Assembly (NCBI GenBank): GCA_002372735.1
Contig: DFIE01000069.1
Span: 1 to 5,516 of the forward strand
Length of the DNA: 5,516 nt
From: Clostridiales bacterium UBA3705
Lineage (GTDB): Bacteria; Bacillota_A; Clostridia; Oscillospirales; Oscillospiraceae
Direction of reading: 5' to 3'
Positions 1 through 5,124 of this stretch are shown piece by piece; within the stretch, counting starts at the first letter, position 1; each line of letters begins with the position of its first letter. The notes beneath the pieces are model-generated. The model did not search any database. It was not told the origin of the DNA and was given only the letters and a program-made list of their open reading frames with translations. The translations under genes and the position numbers were made by a program.

Positions 1-748
1 CGTCGATCTCGGAGCCGACAATGGCGACGCGGGCGCGGAACGCGGACTTCGCATCGGGCTCGCGGGTCTTGAGCTCTTCCAGCGTCTCGCGCAGATAGGG
101 AAGGATCAGCGCGGTCGGACAGACATAGCTGACAAGGTTGATGAGGTGGAACTCATAGCCGGTGACGACGGGATTGGCAGCCTTGCGCATCTCACCGATC
201 TCGGTGATGATGCGGCACATCTCATTGTGCTCCTCGACGGCCTTGCGGATCGCCTCATCGGAGGTGTCGGTGCCGAAGCGCCGGGTCAGCTCGCTGAGCA
301 CGTGCACGCGCATCTGCTTGACATAGGACTCGATGGTGTAGTCCTCGATCTTGAAGGGCATGTCGCAGTGGGTGACAAAGAAGTTGGGCTTGTCGTTGAC
401 ATTCAGGATCTCAAAGTGCTCCATCGAACGGTTCATCATGGAGCAGGCGTCCACGCCGGCCAGCCCGTCCAGGAAGTTGAAGCCGCCCTCAATGCCCCGC
501 TCCACCAGGGCCCTGGCGAACTCGCAGGTGTAGTTGGACATATAGTAGGTGGCGATGTCGATGGAGCCGGTTCTGGGCGCCCGGAGGCGGACAGAGAAGC
601 AGCCCGGCAGGTTCAGCAGTACCTCGGGGATGTGGAAGCAGGTATAGCCAAGGGCCAGCTGGCCCTCCGCCTTGGCCTGCTCTACCAGCTCGTTGTCGGC
701 GTTGTCCAGCAGGTTTTCAAAGTAGATCAGATGCTTTAAATCTCTCAA
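1..748 (-). CDS. 2-hydroxyacyl-CoA dehydratase (HgdB/HgdD-family)-like protein, N-terminal 249 residues
   Basis: This resembles the dehydratase subunit family that holds a [4Fe-4S] cluster and, in characterised members, removes water from 2-hydroxyacyl-CoA by a ketyl-radical route; a cytoplasmic role is expected. Family features visible are the early GYTCFHIPEVLL segment (residues 34-45, matching the usual Y-x-C/V-P-E-E-L-L region), YTCEFARA (73-80), FLDGLAGVDACSMMNR (92-107), and an Asn-rich helix near AVEEHNEMCR typical of the family's mid-region. C37, C75 and C102 are candidate cluster ligands. Full-length subunits are about 370-430 residues, so roughly a third is missing past the left edge. 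I chose TTG at 748 because GAGAGG lies about 8 nt upstream; an in-frame GTG at 757 sits inside that ribosome binding site. It lies 18 nt after the CooC-type gene, so the two are probably co-transcribed. The real substrate is unknown, and a reductase role like that of double-cubane-cluster proteins is possible. Confidence 0.82.
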   Translation of the reverse strand, partial: MRDLKHLIYFENLLDNADNELVEQAKAEGQLALGYTCFHIPEVLLNLPGCFSVRLRAPRTGSIDIATYYMSNYTCEFARALVERGIEGGFNFLDGLAGVDACSMMNRSMEHFEILNVNDKPNFFVTHCDMPFKIEDYTIESYVKQMRVHVLSELTRRFGTDTSDEAIRKAVEEHNEMCRIITEIGEMRKAANPVVTGYEFHLINLVSYVCPTALILPYLRETLEELKTREPDAKSAFRARVAIVGSEID

Positions 749-766
749 GCGTAACACCTCTCTTTG

Positions 767-1546
767 TTATGGGCAGGCCGCCGGGAGCAGGCCCAGCTTG
801 GCCAGCGCCTGGCAGGCGCCCTGTAAAATGGGGCTGTCCTGAGGCAGGTCGAATACGGTTTTGCCCTCGATGTCGTTGGCCGCGTGGGCCCGGTCGTTGC
901 CGATCACCGCCAAAAGCTCCTCCGGCGCCACCTGGACGTGGGGCAGCAGGGCAGGGTCGGCCAGGCGGTTGATGATGACGCCGCAGCGCTCATACATCAC
1001 CAGCTCGTCCGCCACCCGGCGGATGGTTTGGATCACCTGGGTGCCCTTCCGGCTGGGATCGGTGATCAACACCAGGTGGGTGACCTTTTCCAGCACCCGG
1101 CGGTTGATCTGCTCCACACCGGCCTCCCCATCGATGACCACGTAGTCAAAGTCCTGGCTCAGGAGGCTGATGACCTCTTTGAGGTAGGCGTTGACCTTGC
1201 AGTAGCAGCCCGCGCTCTCCGGCCGGCCGATGGCCAGGAAGGAAAAGCGCTGGTTTTCCACCATGGTGTCAAGGATGCGAAAGCGGGCCTCGGACAGCAG
1301 CTCAATGGCCTGCCGGGGTTCGCCGTCCTCCACCGAGGCAACGATGCTTTTGCGAATATCATCCAGTGTCTCCCGGACCTCTACGCCCAGGGCTGTGCTC
1401 AGGCCCACGGCAGGGTCCGCGTCAATGGCCAGGATCCGCTTGTCGGGGTAGGCTTCTGTGAGCAGACGGACAAACGCGGCGCAGATGCTGGTTTTTCCCA
1501 CGCCGCCCTTTCCGGCCACCGCCAGGAGCCTGGTGTTGTGCGCCAC
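767..1546 (-). CDS. CooC/MinD-type P-loop ATPase (nickel/metallocluster accessory family)
   Basis: A 259-residue SIMIBI-class ATPase. It shows a deviant Walker A, GKGGVGKT (residues 12-19, with the signature Lys13), a switch I DADP (42-45), GCYC (113-116) carrying the CxC motif that CooC proteins use to bind metal at the dimer interface, and VVIDGEAGVEQINRR (about 136-150), which matches the CooC 'D-x-EAG-x-E' Walker B region. CooC proteins assist nickel insertion into carbon monoxide dehydrogenase; related paralogues serve other metalloenzymes. No CODH gene is visible here. Its partner gene is the dehydratase-like iron-sulfur protein just downstream, suggesting an ATP-dependent maturation or activation role (inference). 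I prefer the GTG start at 1546 because AGAGGTGA lies 6-7 nt upstream; the TTG at 1552 would be almost on top of that site. A promoter and a 5'-leader hairpin precede it. Confidence 0.88.
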   Translation of the reverse strand: MAHNTRLLAVAGKGGVGKTSICAAFVRLLTEAYPDKRILAIDADPAVGLSTALGVEVRETLDDIRKSIVASVEDGEPRQAIELLSEARFRILDTMVENQRFSFLAIGRPESAGCYCKVNAYLKEVISLLSQDFDYVVIDGEAGVEQINRRVLEKVTHLVLITDPSRKGTQVIQTIRRVADELVMYERCGVIINRLADPALLPHVQVAPEELLAVIGNDRAHAANDIEGKTVFDLPQDSPILQGACQALAKLGLLPAACP

Positions 1547-1565
1547 AGGCAATCACCTCTTTCTG

Positions 1566-1588
1566 CCGGGGGAAGCGTCTGCCCCCGG
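1566..1588 (-). other. 5'-leader hairpin ahead of the CooC-type gene
   Basis: CCGGGGG (1582-1588 read on the minus strand) pairs perfectly with CCCCCGG (1566-1572) around a 9-nt loop. It lies between the predicted transcription start near 1600 and the AGAGGTGA ribosome binding site. There is no following U-tract, so it does not look like a terminator. It may stabilise the mRNA or affect translation initiation; no known riboswitch or protein-binding leader is recognised. Confidence 0.5.
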
Positions 1589-1606
1589 GCTGATCTTGAC
1601 AGACCT

Positions 1607-1635
1607 ATCATACCATGAATTGAGGCAAGATGCAA
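1607..1635 (-). promoter_or_regulatory. Promoter for the CooC-type/dehydratase-like operon
   Basis: On the minus strand, TTGCAT (1630-1635) and TATGAT (1607-1612) are separated by exactly 17 nt. The -10 box matches 5 of 6 consensus bases; the -35 box matches only the TTG core. The predicted start near 1600 gives a leader of about 55 nt. The weak -35 suggests an activator may be needed. Confidence 0.6.
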
Positions 1636-1729
1636 CGAAATATTCCTGTATCCGCCTGTTTTTTTGTGTTTTCTGCCCAAGCCGGCGGGGCCGGGCAAAT
1701 CCCGCGCCCCAGGGGAAAAGTGTTGCATC
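1629..1729. repeat. 8-bp inverted repeat GATGCAAC...GTTGCATC overlapping both -35 boxes
   Basis: GATGCAAC at 1629-1636 is perfectly inverted as GTTGCATC at 1722-1729, with 85 bp between. Each arm contains the -35 hexamer of one of the two divergent promoters, in the same register to a -10 box 17 nt away. The arms could be a shared regulator site or just two copies of the same promoter element. Confidence 0.55.
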
Positions 1730-1751
1730 CGCCGGAAAAAGGCCGTATAAT
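1723..1751 (+). promoter_or_regulatory. Rightward promoter ahead of the gene remnant
   Basis: TTGCAT (1723-1728), a 17-nt spacer, and a perfect TATAAT (1746-1751) on the plus strand. It mirrors the leftward promoter and carries the same -35 hexamer. It now points only into the short decayed coding stretch at 1751-1915 and then antisense into the end of the methyltransferase gene, so any transcript would be a short or antisense RNA. Confidence 0.6.
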
Positions 1752-1915
1752 ATCTGCGAGCTCTGCATATTGTTGCCGGCAGCGTGCCGGTGACCTATCG
1801 GCTCTACGGCGACGAGCAGACCCGGCTGGGCCATGTGTTCCACTGCGATATGCGCTCCGCCCAGGCCAAGGCCTGCAACGCAGAGGAGTGCGCCTTCTTC
1901 AGGCAGTGGCTGTAG
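1751..1915 (+). pseudogene. C-terminal remnant of an unrecognised Cys/His-rich protein
   Basis: The frame is open from just after a TAA at 1748-1750 to a TAG at 1913-1915. From GTG 1784 it reads 43 residues with strongly G/C-ending codons like the neighbouring genes, which supports true coding origin. The tail has the pattern H-x-x-H-C-x9-C-x4-C (GHVFHCD, then KACNAEEC) and ends FFRQWL, suggesting a small metal-binding C-terminus. I do not recognise the family. No ribosome binding site precedes the GTG or any other start, yet a good promoter lies immediately upstream; this fits a deletion that joined the promoter to the last codons of the gene. Its final 17 bp overlap the end of the convergent methyltransferase gene. 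A genuine small protein with a cryptic start is the alternative. Confidence 0.5.
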
Positions 1916-2720
1916 GGGCGTCCGCCCTTTGGCCCACAAAGAGCAGATGGTTGCTGCGGCCCAGCATCTCGGGCTTTTCGCAGGTGTAGTAATGGTAGCG
2001 CAGATATTGGGCGTACCCGGTGTCGGTCATGGCGTTGATCCGGTCCTCCATCAGCTCGCTCACCCCGTCAGAGGCCACCTGGCGCAGCAGGGTGACGCCG
2101 TTTTCGGTCAGCATCCGGCGGCACTCGCTCACCGTGTGGAACACAAAGGGGAAGTCCTCCAGGCGGAGGGTTTCGCGGTCGTAGTCCCCGGTGTCAAAGT
2201 AGTCCGGGCGATAGCTCAGCTCTGAGAGAAACACCGCGTCATGGTTGATAAAGGCGAAAAACAGCACTCCCTCCGGCCGGCAGACCCGTAGGGCCTGGTG
2301 GATGCAGCGGGCCCGGTCCGCCGGGCTGTGCAGATGGTACAGCGGGCCCAGGCACAGCACCAGGTCAAAGCTGGCGTCGGCATAGCGGGCAAGGTCCAGG
2401 GCGTTGCCCTGCACCAGGTGCACCGGCAGCTCCGGTCTCAGCTTTTGCCGGAACACCCGGACGTTGCTGCCGGAGAGCTCCACGGCCTCCACCCGGCAGC
2501 CCCGATTGGCCAGGTACAGGCTGTACGCCCCGGTGCCTGCACCCAGATCCAGCACCCTGGCGCCGGGCCGCAGATAGGGCTCAAGGCAGCGTACTGTGGT
2601 GAGAAACTCCACCTGTGCCGCCCGGCTGCGGGTCAGCCGGCTGTCCTCGTCAAACAGCGCGTACACCTGCTCCACCTGCGCGGTCTCATCGGAGATGCTG
2701 CGAATCGCTTCCAGATCCAT
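1899..2720 (-). CDS. Class I SAM-dependent methyltransferase
   Basis: A 273-residue Rossmann-fold methyltransferase. Motif I is VLDLGAGTG (56-64), followed by the acidic strand end VEAVELS (77-83), the GNALDL region (105-110) and SFDLVLCLGPLYHL (117-130), the usual motif IV/post-IV region of small-molecule methyltransferases annotated as UbiE/Methyltransf_11/25 type. A C-terminal cap contains many Tyr residues (RYHYYTCEKPEM). The substrate cannot be told. The start is ATG 2720, with AAGGAGG about 7 nt upstream. It is the last gene of the leftward redox operon, 78 nt after the flavodoxin. The last eight residues (ADAPTATA) follow a natural-looking end LLFVGQR and overlap the antisense gene remnant, so the original stop may have been lost in a rearrangement. 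Confidence 0.88.
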   Translation of the reverse strand: MDLEAIRSISDETAQVEQVYALFDEDSRLTRSRAAQVEFLTTVRCLEPYLRPGARVLDLGAGTGAYSLYLANRGCRVEAVELSGSNVRVFRQKLRPELPVHLVQGNALDLARYADASFDLVLCLGPLYHLHSPADRARCIHQALRVCRPEGVLFFAFINHDAVFLSELSYRPDYFDTGDYDRETLRLEDFPFVFHTVSECRRMLTENGVTLLRQVASDGVSELMEDRINAMTDTGYAQYLRYHYYTCEKPEMLGRSNHLLFVGQRADAPTATA

Positions 2721-2740
2721 ACCCCTGCCTCCTTTTTCAG

Positions 2741-2769
2741 CGGCCGGGCCGGCAATTTCCGGCAGGCCG
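2741..2769. other. Interrupted-stem hairpin between flavodoxin and methyltransferase genes
   Basis: GCCGG (2748-2752) pairs with CCGGC (2759-2763) across a 6-nt loop, extended by CGGCC (2741-2745) pairing with GGCCG (2765-2769) past a GG/A internal loop. Read on the plus strand it is followed by TTCAGTTTTTG, terminator-like, but no plus-strand gene needs it. On the minus strand, the direction of the operon, no U-tract follows; the hairpin sits just ahead of the methyltransferase ribosome binding site and may stabilise mRNA ends or lower downstream expression. Confidence 0.4.
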
Positions 2770-2798
2770 TTCAGTTTTTGAATATATGTTTGAATTCC

Positions 2799-3239
2799 TT
2801 ACAGCTCCGCTGCGCTGTGGACCAGCCTGGCGTCTACCCAGGCGGCGCCCTGCACGTAGGGTGCCAGCTTCTCCGCCGTTTTCCCGATGCCGGACCCGCC
2901 GGAGGTGGCAAAGGCGTGGACGGTGATGCCCGTCCAGTCGTAGTCCTTGCAGAAGGTGTTCACCACGTTGGGGGCGCAGCCGTACCAGATGGGAAAGCCG
3001 ATGTACACCGTGTCATATTGGGCCAATTCTTCCACCCGCCCGGCCACGGGCACGTCCTTCCGGCCCAGCTTCTCCCGGTTGCAGCGGGCCAGGGGGTTGG
3101 TCCATTTCAGGTCCGCCGCCGTGTAGGGCTGTTGGGGCCTGATCTCAAAGAGGTCCGCGCCCAGCTTTTGGGCAAGCTCCCGGGCAACCTCTGCGGTTCT
3201 GCCGCGCTCGGCGCTGAAATATGCGACTAAGGTACTCAT
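2799..3239 (-). CDS. Flavodoxin family protein
   Basis: A 146-residue FMN-binding electron carrier of the short flavodoxin_4 type. The N-terminal LVAYFSAERGRTAEVA (4-19) corresponds to the phosphate-binding loop, although the usual S/T-G-N-T core appears as ERGRT. GFPIWYG (81-87) is the classic flavin-ring loop, and FATSGGSGIG (110-119) is the second ring loop found in this subgroup. Length fits the family (about 140-180). It starts at ATG 3239 with a 4-nt ATGA overlap with the end of the flavin reductase gene, implying translational coupling. Likely job: shuttle electrons or act as a small flavin-dependent reductase together with its two flavoprotein neighbours. It might donate electrons to the dehydratase-like protein encoded at 1-748, but nothing in the layout shows that. 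Confidence 0.9.
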   Translation of the reverse strand: MSTLVAYFSAERGRTAEVARELAQKLGADLFEIRPQQPYTAADLKWTNPLARCNREKLGRKDVPVAGRVEELAQYDTVYIGFPIWYGCAPNVVNTFCKDYDWTGITVHAFATSGGSGIGKTAEKLAPYVQGAAWVDARLVHSAAEL

Positions 3240-3730
3240 CTCAGATCCTCCACTTCCAGAATCTCGCCCACAAACATCCAGTGCGGGCGCCAGTTTTCAT
3301 AGATGCCGTGGTGGATGGTCTCTGCAAGCCCCTCCCGGCGGAACTCCCCCTGGTACAGCTTGCGGCAGACCAGGGTGAGGTTTGCCTGGGCAAAGGTGAT
3401 GCCATCGCCCAGCTGTTTCGGGGTGAGGCCCACGGTGGCGATCTTGTCCTCGTCCCGGCCGGATTTTTCCCCCAGATAGGCCAGGGCCTGCCGGTACGCC
3501 GGCGGGAACCAGGACACGGTAAAGACGTCGCTGTCCTTTAAAAACGCCCAGGTGTAGCGGTCCGGGTTGATATAGACCGTGGCCACAGACCTGCCCCAGA
3601 GCGTCCCCAGGCTGCCCCAGGAGACCGTGCAGGTGTTGAACCGGGCCGGACTGCCCGCCGTGACCAGGGCCCACTGCTTGTTGAACTGCTCAAAAATCCT
3701 GTACTCCTTGCCGGCTTCTTCCCGTGTCAT
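3236..3730 (-). CDS. Flavin reductase-like FMN-binding split-barrel protein
   Basis: A 164-residue protein of the flavin reductase-like (DIM6/NTAB) split-barrel family, which binds FMN and either reduces free flavin with NAD(P)H or acts as a flavoprotein reductase. Visible features are WALVTAG (20-26), the substrate/flavin strand FNTCTVSWGSLGTLWG (31-46), VYINPDRYTW (52-61), FTVSWFP (70-76), and a C-terminal HGIYENWRPHWMFVGEILEV (141-160). I chose ATG 3730, with GGGAGG 8 nt upstream, over an ATG 54 nt further out that lies inside the upstream gene. It begins one base after the nitroreductase stop and overlaps the flavodoxin start, so the three genes form one translational block. Confidence 0.9.
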   Translation of the reverse strand: MTREEAGKEYRIFEQFNKQWALVTAGSPARFNTCTVSWGSLGTLWGRSVATVYINPDRYTWAFLKDSDVFTVSWFPPAYRQALAYLGEKSGRDEDKIATVGLTPKQLGDGITFAQANLTLVCRKLYQGEFRREGLAETIHHGIYENWRPHWMFVGEILEVEDLR

Positions 3731-3731
3731 T

Positions 3732-4409
3732 TTACGCGCCTCCCATATCCCAACTGAAATTTTCCTTGCCTGCGCCCAGCTCAAAGTGGCACTTCACAAT
3801 GCCGAGATCGATTTTCAGGCACACCCCGATCAGGCCCGCCTTTGCCGACACCCTGCCGCCCGCCTGGGTCAGGCTGAACTTTTGCTGATTGGTGGCGGTG
3901 GGGGCCAGCAGCGCCGCCTCCACCCCCTGCTTAAACCAGTCGGGGCTGCCGGCCGTGACATTGCTCACGGCGGCGGCCGGCTTGCTCCTTCTGGCCGAGC
4001 CCTGGGTTTTGCCGTAGCCCAGGGCAATGAGAATGACCTCCGTCTCGCCGGGCTTGATCTTGGCCCGGCTTTTGCCGTGGGTCAGGGCCACCCAGCAGGT
4101 GTTGAGCCCCAGCGCCTGGGCCTCCAGCACCAGCAGCTCGCCGTAGTAGCCGCAGCGCTCCTCCAGATCCGGCGCCCTCTCCCCTACCAGGGCAATGTAG
4201 TTTGCGCAGTTTTCAAACCTGCCGTACTTCGCCATCCGGGAGCGGAAGCACTCCGGCTCGTCATAGATCAGCTGCATATGCAGGCGGCCTTCCGCGTTCA
4301 GCCGGGCGGCGCAGGCGTCCAGCCTGGCGCGGACGTCCTCAGGAATTCTTTTGTCCAGATACTGCCGCACACTGTGGCGGGCGCGGATCAGCTCCATCGG
4401 GTGTTCCAT
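3732..4409 (-). CDS. Nitroreductase family protein (TM1586-like)
   Basis: A 225-residue FMN enzyme of the TM1586-type nitroreductase group, which typically reduces nitro compounds, quinones or similar electrophiles using NAD(P)H. Motifs are ELIRARHSVRQYLDKRI (6-22; FMN phosphate contact Arg-x-Ser-x-Arg), YYGELLVLEAQALGLNTCWVAL (88-109), ILIALGYGK (126-134), GVEAALLAPTATNQQ (162-176) and DLGIVKCHFELGAG (201-214), in the order expected of this internally two-lobed family. ATG 4409 was chosen because AGGAGG lies 8 nt upstream; a longer frame to 4505 would run through the hydrolase remnant. First intact enzyme gene of the operon, followed after one base by the flavin reductase gene. Confidence 0.92.
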   Translation of the reverse strand: MEHPMELIRARHSVRQYLDKRIPEDVRARLDACAARLNAEGRLHMQLIYDEPECFRSRMAKYGRFENCANYIALVGERAPDLEERCGYYGELLVLEAQALGLNTCWVALTHGKSRAKIKPGETEVILIALGYGKTQGSARRSKPAAAVSNVTAGSPDWFKQGVEAALLAPTATNQQKFSLTQAGGRVSAKAGLIGVCLKIDLGIVKCHFELGAGKENFSWDMGGA

Positions 4410-4424
4410 TCTCTGCTCCTCCTG

Positions 4425-4591
4425 TTGTGTTGAACATTTTTTGCAGAAAGGCCCCGCGGGCCTCCAGCATCCTCCGGGTGGTCGGGGCGTTGACCTTGGC
4501 GTCAAAGCCGTGCATGGTCCCTGCTGATGGGCGGCGTGAACCTGCTGTAGGGAAAGAACTCCCGGGAAATGGGATAGCTTGTCCTTTTCAT
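4425..4591 (-). pseudogene. Collapsed alpha/beta-hydrolase (esterase/lipase family) gene, ends only
   Basis: A good start exists: ATG 4591 with GGGGTGA 4 nt upstream and 15 nt after the regulator stop. It reads MKRTSYPISREFFPYSRF...TPPISRD, the N-terminus of hormone-sensitive-lipase-like alpha/beta hydrolases, and stops after 29 residues at 4502. In another frame, from about 4518, TMHGFDAKVNAPTTRRM followed by ARGAFLQKMF is the typical C-terminus of the same family, including the catalytic His of the HGF motif. The whole core, with the HGG oxyanion motif and the G-x-S-x-G nucleophile, is absent. Normal length is about 300-340 residues, so roughly 250 codons were lost and the frame shifted. 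The join lies near 4515-4520 (GGGACC). The C-terminal frame has no stop before running into the nitroreductase start. A short peptide may still be made, but no hydrolase. Confidence 0.78.
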
Positions 4592-4606
4592 TGTCTCACC
4601 CCTGTG

Positions 4607-4966
4607 TCAATCTCCGTCATACGTCTCGCCGGTTGCCCAATGGGCCAGCCTGTGGAGGATCGGCCACAGGGCCCTGCCGTGGTCGGTGAGGGAGTACTCC
4701 ACCCGGGGCGGGATCTCCGCATACTGGGTGCGGGAGACGATTTCATCCGTCTCCAGCTCCTTCAGGGATGCGGCGAGCATGGTGTTGGTGATCGGGCCGG
4801 TTTTTCTCAACAGGTCGTTGTATCTCTGGGGGCCGTCCACGTAGAGGGTGCAGATCAGCCGGAGCTTCCACTTTCCCCCCACGACGGACAGGGCCCTGCC
4901 CAGGGGACAAGACTCGTCGCACGGGCAGTTGGAGCCGTGGATTGTGTGCGCATCTGCAGCTTTCAT
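4607..4966 (-). CDS. HxlR-family winged-helix transcriptional regulator
   Basis: A 119-residue HxlR/YodB-type DNA-binding protein of normal length. It shows CPLGRALSVVGGKWKL (20-35), the family's signature entry into the winged helix, RYNDLLR (48-54), the recognition-helix region ITNTMLAASLKELE (59-72), and the wing PPRVEYSLTDHG (86-97). Three cysteines (C14, C16, C20) cluster at the N-terminus; in relatives such as YodB and HypR an N-terminal cysteine is the redox or electrophile sensor. ATG 4966 has AAGGAGG about 6 nt upstream. It is the first gene of the leftward operon of nitroreductase, flavin reductase, flavodoxin and methyltransferase, so it most likely controls its own promoter. Activator or repressor cannot be decided from sequence; relatives with this layout are usually repressors inactivated by thiol oxidation or alkylation. 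Confidence 0.92.
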   Translation of the reverse strand: MKAADAHTIHGSNCPCDESCPLGRALSVVGGKWKLRLICTLYVDGPQRYNDLLRKTGPITNTMLAASLKELETDEIVSRTQYAEIPPRVEYSLTDHGRALWPILHRLAHWATGETYDGD

Positions 4967-5011
4967 GGTATCCTCCTTCGTTTGCAGCGGGATTGCGGCC
5001 TGTACACTTTC

Positions 5012-5040
5012 AATATACCAGATACGTTTTTCGGAGTCAA
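5012..5040 (-). promoter_or_regulatory. Promoter of the HxlR redox operon, extended -10
   Basis: TTGACT (5035-5040) and TATATT (5012-5017) on the minus strand are each 5 of 6 matches to the sigma-A consensus, with exactly 17 nt between and a TG one base before the -10 (extended -10). Expected start near 5005, giving a leader of about 40 nt. A strong basal promoter fits regulation by repression. Confidence 0.75.
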
Positions 5041-5064
5041 TATCTTCCTTACCCGGAAAGAAGC

Positions 5065-5086
5065 AAGCGTGAAGCGGGACACGCTT
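5065..5086 (-). terminator. Weak hairpin terminator after the phage-type gene
   Basis: AAGCGTG and CACGCTT form a 7-bp perfect stem with an 8-nt loop (5065-5071 with 5080-5086). On the minus strand it is followed by GCTTCTTTCC, moderately U-rich; on the plus strand by TTCC. It lies about 40 nt after the phage-type stop codon and about 25 nt before the HxlR promoter, the right place to separate the two transcription units. Stem GC content and tail are weaker than a textbook terminator. Confidence 0.45.
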
Positions 5087-5124
5087 TTCCGCGGCGGTAT
5101 GGCACCCTCCGGGCTGAAGAGCAT

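Noticed and set aside
767..1546. The CooC-type ATPase as ParA plasmid-partition or MinD cell-division protein
   Set aside because: The CxC motif and the D-x-EAG-x-E Walker B region match CooC, and there is no ParB, MinC/MinE or amphipathic C-terminal helix signal.
146..1618. Long plus-strand open frames opposite the dehydratase-like and CooC-type genes
   Set aside because: They are reverse-strand shadows of GC-rich coding sequence, with low-complexity His/Gly/Leu/Ala-rich translations, no family motifs and no suitable ribosome binding sites.
1687..1710. Strong bulged hairpin (GGGGC-CGGG with CCCG-C-GCCCC) between the divergent promoters as a terminator
   Set aside because: Neither strand has a U-tract immediately after the stem, and the region lies upstream of both promoters; the T-run at 1659-1665 precedes the stem on the plus strand, which is the wrong side.
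2298..3230. A 310-codon plus-strand open frame across the methyltransferase and flavodoxin genes
   Set aside because: It spans two well-supported minus-strand genes and the gap between them, and its translation shows no recognisable domain.
4963..5124. A 53-codon minus-strand frame whose ATG follows the phage-type stop (TAGATG)
   Set aside because: Its translation runs straight through the terminator hairpin and the HxlR promoter and resembles nothing. At most its first few codons could be the relic of a lost downstream phage gene.
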